From the NCBI GenBank assembly GCA_029255645.1, contig JANLJE010000041.1, positions 1 to 42,913 on the forward strand: a DNA stretch of 42,913 bases, given 5' to 3'. This DNA is from Comamonadaceae bacterium. Lineage in GTDB: Bacteria; Pseudomonadota; Gammaproteobacteria; Burkholderiales; Rhodocyclaceae. A program made the position numbers and the translations under genes. Under the pieces are notes generated by a model. That model saw nothing but the letters and a program-made list of their open reading frames with translations. It did not search any database and was not told the DNA's origin. Shown here in pieces: positions 27,351 to 36,590 of the stretch. Every line of letters starts with the position of its first letter. Position 1 is the stretch's first letter.

Positions 27351-27369
27351 AATTGTGCGCCGCACAATT
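27351..27369. promoter_or_regulatory. Perfect 19-bp dyad upstream of the small RNA promoter
   Basis: AATTGTGCG-C-CGCACAATT, two 9-bp arms around one base. It ends 3 bp before the -35 of the candidate small RNA promoter, a position suited to an activator or repressor of that promoter. The regulator is not identified. Confidence 0.6.
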
Positions 27370-27372
27370 TTC

Positions 27373-27401
27373 TTGCCTCGATCCTGTTTGTGGGGGATAA
27401 T
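27373..27401 (+). promoter_or_regulatory. Promoter of the candidate small RNA
   Basis: TTGCCT (27373-27378) and GATAAT (27396-27401) with 17-bp spacing. No protein gene follows on this strand before a strong terminator 84 bp later, so the predicted product is a non-coding RNA. Confidence 0.6.
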
Positions 27402-27407
27402 TCACCC

Positions 27408-27514
27408 ATCGAAACAAGTTGTGGTGTCTCCTTCAAGTTGTTTTGACCTTTGTCTCCTCCACCCTCCTCCTTTGGTGTGGATTTAACGCGACTCCCCGGA
27501 GTCGCGTTTTTTTT
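27408..27514 (+). ncRNA. Candidate trans-acting small RNA with anti-Shine-Dalgarno motifs
   Basis: About 107 nt from the predicted start to the end of the T-tract. Between promoter and terminator there is no ORF. Three C/U-rich stretches are complementary to ribosome-binding sites: TCTCCTT (27428-27433 region), TCTCCTCC (27453-27460) and CCTCCTCCTTT (27463-27473). A stable 3' stem with a T8 tail gives the 3' end expected for an Hfq-dependent RNA. This architecture is shared by C-rich betaproteobacterial small RNAs that block translation; membership in a named family is not claimed. Expression is inferred only from sequence. Confidence 0.6.
27485..27514 (+). terminator. Strong intrinsic terminator of the small RNA
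   Basis: AACGCGACTCC / GGAGTCGCGTT with a 2-nt centre, an 11-bp perfect inverted repeat, followed by a run of eight T's (27507-27514). Confidence 0.92.
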
Positions 27515-27580
27515 CCTACGGAACGAGGGCGTGTTTCGCGCGTTCTGGTGGGTTCTGTCAGGTTCTGGCAGCAAGCCAGG

Positions 27581-27618
27581 AAAAAGCCCGGTCCGCAGGG
27601 TGCGGAGCCGGGCTTTTT
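27581..27618 (-). terminator. Terminator downstream of panD, bidirectional
   Basis: AAAAAGCCCGG pairs with CCGGGCTTTTT, and an inner CCGCA/TGCGG stem extends it. T5 tracts exist on both strands. It lies 78 nt past the panD stop, beyond the 11-bp repeat, and probably ends the pan operon. Confidence 0.85.
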
Positions 27619-27629
27619 GATGGGGCGTC

Positions 27630-27695
27630 CCAGGCAGGGATCAGGCAGGGTTCAGTCAGGGTTCAGTCAGGGTTCAGTCAGGGATCAGTCAGGGT
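27630..27695. repeat. 11-bp tandem repeat abutting the panD stop (5 copies plus one degenerate)
   Basis: On the panD strand the unit is ACCCTGACTGA (variants TCCCTGACTGA, ACCCTGCCTGA). Copies are at 27685-27695, 27674-27684, 27663-27673, 27652-27662 and 27641-27651, with a degenerate one at 27630-27640. The array begins right after the panD TGA (27696-27698), and each unit carries one or two TGA triplets. Confidence 0.97.
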
Positions 27696-28079
27696 TCAGG
27701 CGGCGGCCTGAATCTGGATCTGCTGACTGGTGTGTGAAATGCGGTTGTTGGCGTCCGCATAAACCAGCTTGGGTTCGTGTCTGGCGATTTCCTGCTCGTT
27801 CATGCCGACAAAGGTGGCGATGATCAGCAGGTCGCCAGGGGCGGCCTTGCGCGCCGCGGAACCGTTGACGGAGATGATGCCGGAACCGCGTTCGGCACGA
27901 ATCGCGTAGGTGGTAAAGCGCTCGCCGTTGTTGATGTTCCAGATGTCGATCTGCTCGTATTCCTTGATGTCGGCAGCTTCCAGCAGGTCCTCGTCAATGG
28001 CACAGGAGCCTTCATAGTGCAGTTCGGCATGGGTAGTGGTTACCCGATGCAACTTGGACTTGAGCATCATTCTTTGCAT
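27696..28079 (-). CDS. panD: Aspartate 1-decarboxylase
   Basis: 127 aa proenzyme. Makes beta-alanine for pantothenate. Self-cleavage at Gly24-Ser25 in [17 protein letters not shown] creates the pyruvoyl cofactor, and the motif is intact. ATG at 28079 ([13 protein letters not shown]) puts Ser at position 25 as in other PanD; the longer frame to 28115 would not. The C-terminal tail [12 protein letters not shown] is variable. It is the third pan gene, 98 nt after panC. A small RNA gene and a terminator lie downstream. Confidence 0.97.
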   Translation of the reverse strand: MQRMMLKSKLHRVTTTHAELHYEGSCAIDEDLLEAADIKEYEQIDIWNINNGERFTTYAIRAERGSGIISVNGSAARKAAPGDLLIIATFVGMNEQEIARHEPKLVYADANNRISHTSQQIQIQAAA

Positions 28080-28177
28080 GGCGTCATCCGTCACAAGGTG
28101 TTGAGGGATTGGCATTGTAGCGACTAAATCCCCGCTGTCAAACAGAGAATTCCCGGTATTTTCCGGTCGAATTCGGG

Positions 28178-29822
<1,645 letters not shown>

Positions 29823-29865
29823 GGGTCTATCCGGAAGTTGGGGGCATTATCCTAACAGCGAAAGC

Positions 29866-30993
29866 TCATCCGTGCTCCATGCAGAGGATGTCGGGGTTGT
29901 TCGCGCCGGCCCGGGCCATTCGTTCCAGGCAGTCGAGCACCTCCATGCTCGCGGCTTCCATGCGGGCCACGCACTCGGTGCCGCCGGAAAAATCACCGGC
30001 ATGAAGTTTCTCGATGGCTTCGCGGCCATGCTGGTGTACGGCGATGTGGGGTTTTTCCATGGCGGCGTAGCCATCCAGGCGGGAGAAACACTGCTTGCCT
30101 TCGCCCTCGTAATACCACTTGCCGAGCCGGCACATGCAGTGGTCGGAAAAATCGCCAGGCTTCTTCCCGGAAACCCCGATGAACACCTTGTAGATCTCGA
30201 ACTTGAAGACCAGGTGGTCCATCTTGGCCAGTTCCGTGAAGCTGCGCAGGGCGGCCACGGCGATGGCGAATTCCATCTTGTGGGAGGTTTCCAGGATGCC
30301 TTCGATGCGTTCGGCGGCCTCGGCGCCGGCATTGCCGAAATCGGCGGACATCCGGGCCAGATTTTCCATGCTGGAATGGGCGTTGGCGGTATCGCGCTGG
30401 ATGTTGTTCACCAGGTTGAAGGTGTCGCTGGTGGCCTTGCTGGTGCGCTCTGCCAGCTTGCGCACCCCGTCGGCCACCACGGCAAATCCGCGTCCGGCTT
30501 CTCCGGCCCGGGCGGCCTCGATGGCGGCGTTGAGGGCCAGTAGATTGGTCTGGTCGGCGATTTCCTTGATCAGGGAAAGGATGTTGCCGATCTGCACGGT
30601 GCTGCTGTTGAGGCCATCGACGATGCTCATGGTCTGGCGGGATTCCTGGGCCAGGGTGGCCAGATCGTGGCTGATCTTCTGCATCAGGTCGCGGCTGGCG
30701 GCGGAGATGTTGGCTGCCCGCAGGGCTTCGCTCTTCTCCTCCTTGAGCTCCTCGGCCAGCAGGGCCAGGGTCTGCTGGGAGACGCCCAGGCTGCCGCCGA
30801 AATTATCCAGGTTCTTGAGCAGGTGTTCCCAGCCCTGGGTCACGTCAAGGGCGGCGTTACAGCGTTTTTCCGCATCTTCGACCTGATGCTCCAGGTCGTG
30901 CAGGTGTTGGGTCAGGGTGGCATTTTCCTGTTCCAGGGTGGCAATGCGGGCCAGGGCAGCTGGATCCTGGCGGGGGCCGAACAAACCAAACAT
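29866..30993 (-). CDS. Cytoplasmic methyl-accepting chemotaxis protein with CZB zinc domain
   Basis: 375 aa without a transmembrane segment, so soluble. An N-terminal coiled coil (10-50) leads to a compact signalling domain with hairpin tip [21 protein letters not shown] (about 144-164). The C-terminal CZB domain has zinc ligands H260, C288 in CRLGKWY, H316 and H320 (HIAVH), matching the chemoreceptor zinc-binding consensus. CZB proteins sense zinc or oxidants such as HOCl. The usual Glu after ADGVRKL's Asp is Gly176. ATG at 30993 follows GAAGGAG. It is inserted between the DMT gene and panB in an otherwise biosynthetic run. Confidence 0.93.
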   Translation of the reverse strand: MFGLFGPRQDPAALARIATLEQENATLTQHLHDLEHQVEDAEKRCNAALDVTQGWEHLLKNLDNFGGSLGVSQQTLALLAEELKEEKSEALRAANISAASRDLMQKISHDLATLAQESRQTMSIVDGLNSSTVQIGNILSLIKEIADQTNLLALNAAIEAARAGEAGRGFAVVADGVRKLAERTSKATSDTFNLVNNIQRDTANAHSSMENLARMSADFGNAGAEAAERIEGILETSHKMEFAIAVAALRSFTELAKMDHLVFKFEIYKVFIGVSGKKPGDFSDHCMCRLGKWYYEGEGKQCFSRLDGYAAMEKPHIAVHQHGREAIEKLHAGDFSGGTECVARMEAASMEVLDCLERMARAGANNPDILCMEHG

Positions 30994-31037
30994 CCATGTC
31001 TCCTTCGTTGTTGTCCAGGGGTTTTTCAGGGTGGCCC

Positions 31038-31388
31038 TCAGGCCCGGAAAATGAAGTAGACCGCGCCCAGCAGGCAGAGGGCGGCCCACAGATAATCGAG
31101 TTGCAAAGGTTGCTGCATGTAGCTTAGCGCGAAAGGGATGAATACCGACAGGGAGATCACTTCTTGCAGGATTTTCAGTTGCGCCAGACTCAGGGCCGTG
31201 TGGCCGATCCGGTTGGCGGGAACCTGCAGCAGGTATTCAAACAGGGCGATGCCCCAGGACAGCAAGGCGGCGATCCACCAGGGCCGGTCGGCCAGGTGTT
31301 TCAGGTGCCCGTACCAGGCAAAGGTCATGAACAGGTTGGAGAGCACCAGCAGCCCGGCCGCCTGCCAGAATACCGGCTGGTTCAGCAT
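31038..31388 (-). CDS. DMT superfamily small membrane protein (DUF486)
   Basis: 116 aa with four hydrophobic segments (about 7-25, 38-56, 70-88, 96-115), the size of DUF486 members of the drug/metabolite transporter superfamily. [11 protein letters not shown], the [19 protein letters not shown] loop and the C-terminal GAVYFIFRA are family-typical. Substrate unknown. Its start overlaps the end of folK by 7 nt, so it belongs to the hda-pcnB-folK transcription unit. Confidence 0.92.
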   Translation of the reverse strand: MLNQPVFWQAAGLLVLSNLFMTFAWYGHLKHLADRPWWIAALLSWGIALFEYLLQVPANRIGHTALSLAQLKILQEVISLSVFIPFALSYMQQPLQLDYLWAALCLLGAVYFIFRA

Positions 31389-31870
31389 GGCAGGCGCCGG
31401 ATCGTCTGGTTGCGCAAGGCGGGCCGCCAGGCGGCGACGCTGCCCCGGCCGGGTAATGTCAGATCCGGGGCGATTTCGGCCAGGGGTTCCAGGACGAAGG
31501 CGCGCAGGTGCAGGCGGGGGTGGGGCAGGGTGAGGGCCGGGGTGTCCAGGACCAGATCGCCGTAGAGCAGGAGATCCAGATCCAGGGTGCGCGGGGCGTT
31601 GGCGATGCTGCGCACCCGGCCCTGTCGCTGTTCTGCATCCAGCAGGGCCTGCAGCAGCGCTACCGCCGGCAGGGTGGTTTCCACTGCGGCCACGGCGTTG
31701 ATGAAGTCGGGCTGGTCCAGCAGCCCGAGCGGAGCGCTCTGGTAGAGGGAAGAACTCTTGAGCAGCCGGGTTTCCGGCAAGTGGTCCAGGCCGGTCATGG
31801 CCTGGCGCACCGTCTCCCTGGGGGAGCCCAGGTTGGCGCCCAGGGCGATGTAGGCAACAACGGGGTTCAT
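31382..31870 (-). CDS. folK: HPPK, 6-hydroxymethyl-7,8-dihydropterin pyrophosphokinase
   Basis: 162 aa. Activates hydroxymethyldihydropterin for dihydropteroate synthesis. YIALGANLGSP is the N-terminal motif, and APRTLDLDLLLYGD holds the two metal-binding aspartates. A Trp common before PRTxDLD in other bacteria is replaced by Ala (NAPRT). ATG at 31870 overlaps the pcnB stop by four bases (ATGA). The pathway partner nudB is at 11630-12073. Overlaps the DMT gene downstream. Confidence 0.96.
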   Translation of the reverse strand: MNPVVAYIALGANLGSPRETVRQAMTGLDHLPETRLLKSSSLYQSAPLGLLDQPDFINAVAAVETTLPAVALLQALLDAEQRQGRVRSIANAPRTLDLDLLLYGDLVLDTPALTLPHPRLHLRAFVLEPLAEIAPDLTLPGRGSVAAWRPALRNQTIRRLPC

Positions 31871-33240
31871 CCTTGTTCTGCTGGAGCGGTGGGGGCGCTG
31901 GCTGCCCTGGGCTTGCGCCGCCGGCGTTTCTTTCTGGCGCCCTGGTCGGGCAGCAGCATCTGGCTCCGGGCTTCGCCGTCCGCATCCTGAAAGCGGGTCC
32001 ACCAGTCGGCCAGTTCCGCATCCAGTTCGCCGGCCTGGGCGCGCAGGCAGAGGAAGTCATAGGCGGCCCGGAAGCGCGGGTGTTCCAGTACCGCATAGGG
32101 GCGCCGGCCGGCCCGTTGCTCGAAACGGGGCTGGAGGGCCCAGATTTCCTTGATGTCGCCTGCAATGCGGCGGGTGATGGCCAGTTTTTCGCCCTGGATA
32201 TTCAAGACTTCTTCCATGGCCTGATACAGGGCGGGAATGGAGGATTCGCCGCCCGCCTTGATTCGTTCCCAAACGCTCAGCACTTCATGCCAGAGCAGGG
32301 TGGCAAACAGGAAGCTGGGAGAGGAACTCTTGCCCTGACGGATGCGCTCATCGGTATTGGCCAGGGAGAGCAGCACGAATTTTTCGCCCAGAGGCTGTTC
32401 CAGAATCACGTCCAGCAGGGGCAGTACGCCGTGGTGCAGGCCTTCGGCGCGCAATTGCTGCAGGCACTTCACGGCATGGCCGGAGGTGAGCAGCTTCAGC
32501 ATTTCGTCAAACAGGCGGGAGGCGGGCACGTTTTCCAGCAGTTCGGCCATTTCCCGGATCGGGTGCCGGGCTTCCGGGTCGATGGAGAGTCCCAGTTTGG
32601 CGGCCAGGCGCACGGCCCGCAGCATCCGCACCGGGTCTTCCCGGTAGCGCAGCCTGGGATTGCCGATCATGCGCAGGGTTTTCTGCTTCAGGTCGGCCAC
32701 GCCGTGGTGGTAATCGACGATCTGCTCGGTGGCGGGGTCGAAATACAGGGCATTGACGGTGAAGTCCCGGCGTGCGGCGTCTTCCGCCTGGGTGCCGAAC
32801 ACGTTGTCCTGCAGCACCCGGCCGTGGGCATCGGTCTTGGCATCATCGACCAGGCCACCCCGGAAGGTGGTGATTTCGATGATTTCCTGGCCCATGTAGG
32901 CATGGACGATCTGGAAGCGGCGACCGATCACCCGGGAGCGGCGGAAGCAGCGCCTGGCCTGCTCCGGTGTGGCATTGGTGGCCACGTCGAAATCCTTGGG
33001 GGTGGCGCCGATCAGCAGGTCGCGCACGGCGCCGCCGACCACGTAGGCCTTGTAACCGTGGCTTTGCAGGGTCTCGCAGACCCGGCGACTGCCGCTGCTG
33101 ATCTGGTCCCGGCTGATGCCGTGGGTGGAACGGGGGATTACCGCAGCCTTGCTGTCTTTGGCGGAGGCGGAACCCGTTTTCTGGAGGGGGGCGCCGTTGC
33201 TTTTGCCCCCGAATACGCGGCTGATGAATTTGCGAATCAT
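31867..33240 (-). CDS. pcnB: Poly(A) polymerase I
   Basis: 457 aa. Adds poly(A) tails that promote RNA decay. The class II nucleotidyltransferase signature is AYVVGGAVRDLLIGATPKDFD (about 66-86, with the two metal-binding Asp in DFDVATN). ARRDFTVNALYFD and RYREDPVRMLRAVR are the tRNA-nucleotidyltransferase/PcnB motifs. The very basic tail GARKKRRRRKPR is characteristic of PcnB rather than CCA-adding enzyme. Linked to folK downstream and 27 nt from the HAD gene upstream. Confidence 0.96.
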   Translation of the reverse strand: MIRKFISRVFGGKSNGAPLQKTGSASAKDSKAAVIPRSTHGISRDQISSGSRRVCETLQSHGYKAYVVGGAVRDLLIGATPKDFDVATNATPEQARRCFRRSRVIGRRFQIVHAYMGQEIIEITTFRGGLVDDAKTDAHGRVLQDNVFGTQAEDAARRDFTVNALYFDPATEQIVDYHHGVADLKQKTLRMIGNPRLRYREDPVRMLRAVRLAAKLGLSIDPEARHPIREMAELLENVPASRLFDEMLKLLTSGHAVKCLQQLRAEGLHHGVLPLLDVILEQPLGEKFVLLSLANTDERIRQGKSSSPSFLFATLLWHEVLSVWERIKAGGESSIPALYQAMEEVLNIQGEKLAITRRIAGDIKEIWALQPRFEQRAGRRPYAVLEHPRFRAAYDFLCLRAQAGELDAELADWWTRFQDADGEARSQMLLPDQGARKKRRRRKPRAASAPTAPAEQG

Positions 33241-33267
33241 CCGATGGTCATTCTGGAAAGGGCGTCA

Positions 33268-33951
33268 TCATACTGCATTCGCACGCAGGCTGATGATTTG
33301 CCACGCTTTTGCCTGGGCGGTCTGACGCAGTTTGTCGTCCGGGTCCACCGCGATCGGGTGGCTGACCCGCTCCAGCAGGGGCAGGTCGTTATGGGAGTCG
33401 CTGTAGAACCAGGTCTTGTCGAAGCTGCCCCACCACAGGCCCAGGGATTCCAGCCAGGCCTCGACCCGGCTGACCTTGCCTTCCTTGAAGGCCGGGGTGC
33501 CGCGGGGCTGGCCGGTAAAGGCACCCTGGGCATCCTGCTTGCAGGCGGGGATGGTGGCGATCAGGTTGCCGATGCCGAATTCCCGGGCGATGGGGCCGGT
33601 GACAAAGCTGTTGGTGGCGGTGACCAGGGCGCACAGGTGGCCGGCCTCGAGATGCTGTTGCACCTTTTGCCGGGCTGCGTCCCCCATGATCGGGCGTACA
33701 TGCCGGGCCATGAATTCCTGATGCCAGGCATCCAGCCTGGCACGGGGATAGCGGGTCAGGGGCGCCAGCTGGAAGGCCAGGAATTCATGGATGTCCAGGG
33801 TGCCGGCCTTGTATTGCTCGTAGAACTGGAGGTTCCTGGCTTCCTGGACCTCACGATCCAGCACCCCTTTGCTGATCAGGAACTGGGCCCACTCGAAATC
33901 CGAGTCTCCCGAAAGCAGGGTGTTGTCCAGGTCGAAAAGTGCAAGTTCCAT
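33268..33951 (-). CDS. HAD-IB family phosphatase (SerB-like)
   Basis: 227 aa. Motif I LFDLDNTLLSGDSD at residues 5-18, motif II ALVTATNSF, motif III lysine in PAFKEGKVSRVEAWL and motif IV YSDSHNDLPLLERV give a complete HAD-IB active site. Such proteins are annotated as phosphoserine phosphatase-like; the real substrate in this operon context (between hda and pcnB, as in other betaproteobacteria) is not known. It starts one base after the hda stop. Confidence 0.92.
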   Translation of the reverse strand: MELALFDLDNTLLSGDSDFEWAQFLISKGVLDREVQEARNLQFYEQYKAGTLDIHEFLAFQLAPLTRYPRARLDAWHQEFMARHVRPIMGDAARQKVQQHLEAGHLCALVTATNSFVTGPIAREFGIGNLIATIPACKQDAQGAFTGQPRGTPAFKEGKVSRVEAWLESLGLWWGSFDKTWFYSDSHNDLPLLERVSHPIAVDPDDKLRQTAQAKAWQIISLRANAV

Positions 33952-33952
33952 G

Positions 33953-34618
33953 TCAGTGTTCCAGGGGTGAGGCCAGCACCTCCCTGAGCAGGGGCAGGGT
34001 GATGGGGCGTTTGTGTTCGAGGGAGTAGCGGTCCAGGGCTTCTACCAGGGCAGAGAGGCTGCGCATGTCCCGGGGGGCGTGGCGCAGCAGGTGGTCCATG
34101 GCTTCCGGGGGGAATTTCATGGCCCGCTCACGGGCCTGATTGCTCAGGGCGGCGATCTTTTCCGGATCGGAAAGGGGCTGCAGGCGGTAAATCAGGCCGT
34201 AGCCCAGACGGGTACGCAGGTCTTCTCGCAAAGTCAGATGCGCGGCGGCCTGGCTGGCCGCGGTGAGCAGCCGGCCACCGCTGGCGCGGATGCGGTTGAA
34301 GGCGTTGAACAGGGCGATCTGGCCGGCTTCCGAAAGGGCTTCGACATGATCCACGGCCAGGGTTTCCGGAGTTTCGAGCAGCTCGGGCAGGTCGGCCAGG
34401 TCCGGGGTCTGGCGGGCATCCCGGTAAACGAAACCGCTGGCGAGCAGCAGGTGGCTCTTGCCGGAACCGGGTTCGCCCCAGAGCAGAAAGCTCGATTCCG
34501 GGTTGGCTCCCGCCCGCCAGAGGCTCAAGGCGGCCAGGGTCTCGCCGTTGCCACCCGGGACGAAATTGTCCAGGGAAGGCGGCGCGGCAGGTATCAGGTC
34601 GAGCAGGAGTTGGCGCAT
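33953..34618 (-). CDS. hda: DnaA regulatory inactivator Hda
   Basis: 221 aa. AAA+ protein that, bound to the DNA-loaded sliding clamp, triggers hydrolysis of DnaA-ATP and prevents re-initiation. N-terminal QLLLDL (residues 3-8) is the clamp-binding motif. LLWGEPGSGKSHLL is Walker A; the Walker B region is LAVDHVEAL, a shortened form typical of Hda; the C-terminal part LRHAPRDMRSLSALVEALDRYS is the lid. First gene of a minus-strand run through folK. Divergent from purM with 99 nt between the starts. Confidence 0.94.
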   Translation of the reverse strand: MRQLLLDLIPAAPPSLDNFVPGGNGETLAALSLWRAGANPESSFLLWGEPGSGKSHLLLASGFVYRDARQTPDLADLPELLETPETLAVDHVEALSEAGQIALFNAFNRIRASGGRLLTAASQAAAHLTLREDLRTRLGYGLIYRLQPLSDPEKIAALSNQARERAMKFPPEAMDHLLRHAPRDMRSLSALVEALDRYSLEHKRPITLPLLREVLASPLEH

Positions 34619-34717
34619 GGGGCAAGAGCCTGTTTAGGGTAGAATCCGGTTTTTTTCGGGCGCCAGATTTTATCACCCCGTCCAGGCTTTATCGGGAAAC
34701 TCCCAAGGATCAAGTAA

Positions 34718-35770
34718 ATGAGTGCACAGACCTCCCTCTCCTACCGTGACGCCGGTGTCGATATCGACGCCGGTGATGCGCTGGTGGATCGCATCAAGCC
34801 CCTGGCCAGGAAAACCCTGCGCGACGGCGTGCTGGGCGGCATCGGTGGCTTCGGCGCCCTGTTTGAAGTGCCCAGGCATTATCAGGAGCCGGTACTGGTG
34901 TCCGGTACCGATGGAGTCGGCACCAAGCTGAAGCTGGCCTTCCTGCTCGATCGCCACGACACCGTGGGCCAGGATCTGGTGGCCATGAGCGTCAATGACA
35001 TTCTGGTGCAAGGCGCCGAATCCCTGTTCTTCCTTGACTACTTTGCCTGCGGCAAGCTGGATGTGGAGATCGCCGCCAGCGTCGTGGGCGGCATCGCCAA
35101 GGGCTGCGAACTGGCCGGCTGCGCCCTGATTGGCGGCGAAACCGCCGAAATGCCCGGCATGTATCCGGACGGTGAATACGATCTGGCCGGTTTTGCCGTG
35201 GGCGTGGTGGAAAAGTCCAGGCTCATCGACGGCACCACCATCCTGCCCGGCGACGTGGTCCTGGGCCTGGCCTCTTCCGGCGCCCACTCCAACGGTTATT
35301 CCCTGCTGCGCAAGATCATCGACCGTTCCCGCCCCGACCTGAAGGCACCCTTCGACGTGGTGGACGGAAATGCGCGCAGCCTCGAAGAGGTGGTGATGGC
35401 TCCGACCCGCATCTACGTCAAATCTGTCCTGGCCCTGATGAAAAAGGTGACGGTCAAGGGGATGGCCCACATCACCGGCGGCGGCCTGCTGGAAAACGTG
35501 CCCCGCGTGCTGCCCGGCAACGTGGTGGCCGTGCTGGAAAAGGCCGCCTGGCCCCGTCCCCGGCTGTTTGACTGGATGCAGGCCGAAGGCAATGTGGCCG
35601 AGGACGAGATGCACCGGGTCTTCAACTGCGGCATCGGCATGGTGATCGTGGTGGCCGCCGACCAGGCTGAAGCCGCCCTGGCCCAGCTCCAGAGCACCGG
35701 CGAGCAGGCCTGGCGGATCGGCAAGATCGAAGCCCGCCAGGGCGGCGAAGCCCAGACGCGCGTGGTGTGA
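34718..35770 (+). CDS. purM: Phosphoribosylformylglycinamidine cyclo-ligase (AIR synthetase)
   Basis: 350 aa. Fifth step of purine synthesis. Family motifs: [20 protein letters not shown] at the start, [39 protein letters not shown] and [15 protein letters not shown]. The ATG at 34718 follows AAGGAT. A candidate leader includes a T7 run at 34651-34657, but without a complete hairpin. The last two Val codons and the TGA are part of a 15-bp repeat that runs to the rlpA start. Confidence 0.98.
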   Translation: MSAQTSLSYRDAGVDIDAGDALVDRIKPLARKTLRDGVLGGIGGFGALFEVPRHYQEPVLVSGTDGVGTKLKLAFLLDRHDTVGQDLVAMSVNDILVQGAESLFFLDYFACGKLDVEIAASVVGGIAKGCELAGCALIGGETAEMPGMYPDGEYDLAGFAVGVVEKSRLIDGTTILPGDVVLGLASSGAHSNGYSLLRKIIDRSRPDLKAPFDVVDGNARSLEEVVMAPTRIYVKSVLALMKKVTVKGMAHITGGGLLENVPRVLPGNVVAVLEKAAWPRPRLFDWMQAEGNVAEDEMHRVFNCGIGMVIVVAADQAEAALAQLQSTGEQAWRIGKIEARQGGEAQTRVV

Positions 35771-35836
35771 GGCCGGGTGGTGTGAGGCCGGGTGGTGTGA
35801 AGCCGGGTGGTGTGAGGCCGCATGGTGTTGAAGCCT
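35762..35836. repeat. 15-bp in-frame tandem repeat spanning the purM stop (4 copies plus one degenerate)
   Basis: Unit GTGGTGTGAGGCCGG at 35762-35776 (encoding Val-Val-stop of purM), 35777-35791, 35792-35806, 35807-35821, and a decayed copy 35822-35836 that has lost its TGA. It fills the space to the rlpA start at 35839. In the next frame it reads as a spurious N-terminal extension of RlpA. Confidence 0.97.
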
Positions 35837-35838
35837 TG

Positions 35839-36375
35839 ATGCGCTCGATTCGACGGATTGCAGGCGGGCTGATGCTGCTCGCCCTGGGGGTCCTCCCCCT
35901 GGCGGCCGAAGAGGGATTGCACGGCCCGGGGGCGGAACTGCGTCCAGACCCCGGGCTGGAATGGCTAGCCGTGGAGCGGGAGCCAGTGCTCAAGGTGGAG
36001 CCTGAAGTCCTGGGCCCCATCCTGCGGGGCAAGGCCAGTTATTACGGCAAGACCCCAAGATTCCAGGGGCGCCGCACGGCCAGCGGGGAGCGCTTCGACC
36101 GCCGGGCCTTCACGGCGGCCAGCAACCGTTTTCCCCTGGGGAGCTGGATCGCGGTGCGTCGCCCGGGGACCGATCACTGCGTGGTGGCATGGGTCAATGA
36201 CCGCATGCATGATCGCCAGCAGCTGCGTATTGTCGACCTTTCCCTGGCGGCGGCCGAGTCGATTCAGCTGGCGTCGGCCGGGGTGGTGCAGGTCGAGGCT
36301 CGGGCTTTGCGCGGTGCTCCCGGGGTGGAGCCGGCCATCTGTCTTCAAGCCTTTGAGGCCGAAGCCAGCCTTTGA
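35839..36375 (+). CDS. RlpA-like double-psi beta-barrel protein, atypical
   Basis: 178 aa. Signal peptide MRSIRRIAGGLMLLALGVLPLAA, without the lipobox cysteine of canonical RlpA lipoproteins. The double-psi barrel spans about residues 68-160: GKASYYGKTPRFQGRRTASGERFD, then TAASNRFPLGSWIAVR and VAWVNDRMHDRQQLRIVDLS. The catalytic-type Glu (SGERFD) and Asp (VNDR) are present, but the usual TAAH histidine is Ser and no SPOR domain follows. Peptidoglycan cleavage is therefore uncertain. The upstream open frame is repeat-derived, so ATG at 35839 is chosen. The last codons begin a 19-bp repeat. Confidence 0.88.
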   Translation: MRSIRRIAGGLMLLALGVLPLAAEEGLHGPGAELRPDPGLEWLAVEREPVLKVEPEVLGPILRGKASYYGKTPRFQGRRTASGERFDRRAFTAASNRFPLGSWIAVRRPGTDHCVVAWVNDRMHDRQQLRIVDLSLAAAESIQLASAGVVQVEARALRGAPGVEPAICLQAFEAEASL

Positions 36376-36424
36376 GGTCGAAGCCAGCCTTTGAGGCCGA
36401 AGCCAGCCTTTGAGGTCGAAGCCG
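36357..36424. repeat. 19-bp tandem repeat spanning the rlpA stop (3 copies plus a fragment)
   Basis: Unit GGCCGAAGCCAGCCTTTGA at 36357-36375 (with the real stop), 36376-36394 and 36395-36413, then a partial GGTCGAAGCCGG. Every full copy ends in TGA; the 19-nt period shifts the frame each time. Confidence 0.97.
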
Positions 36425-36590
36425 GTTGTCATCCCATGAAACCGGCCATTCCGGGCCGGCTGCTTCAGAGGCGAGGCGGCCTTGTTTCCGGGCATGGCCG
36501 AAGTGCCTCTGCGAGGCCGCCAATGACCGGATGCGGCAAGCTCCGCCGTTCAGGGCGAGGAAGGGCAGCCACGAACGGCGGGGGGTGCCG
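36425..36590. other. Hairpin-rich spacer between rlpA and iclR
   Basis: No gene. Nested inverted repeats include CCGGCC/GGCCGG (36442-36459) and CCGCCGTTC/GAACGGCGG at about 36542-36581, near the IclR stop. None has a clear T-tract, so efficient intrinsic termination of either convergent transcript is uncertain. Confidence 0.45.

Noticed and set aside
27197-27400. 67-aa plus-strand ORF upstream of the small RNA
   Set aside because: Crosses AT-rich control DNA, the dyad and the promoter; no ribosome-binding site.
28080-28177. Riboswitch or attenuator between panC and panD
   Set aside because: No conserved riboswitch core or terminator/antiterminator pair could be seen.
31873-33987. 704-aa ORF antisense to pcnB and the HAD-IB gene
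   Set aside because: Spans two clear genes on the other strand and an intergenic gap; no domain or ribosome-binding site.
34640-34645. TAGAAT as a purM -10
   Set aside because: No acceptable -35 at 16-18 bp and an over-long leader.
35762-35836. Programmed stop read-through or selenocysteine at the repeated TGA codons
   Set aside because: The proteins are full length without extension, there is no SECIS-like structure and most repeat periods are not multiples of three.
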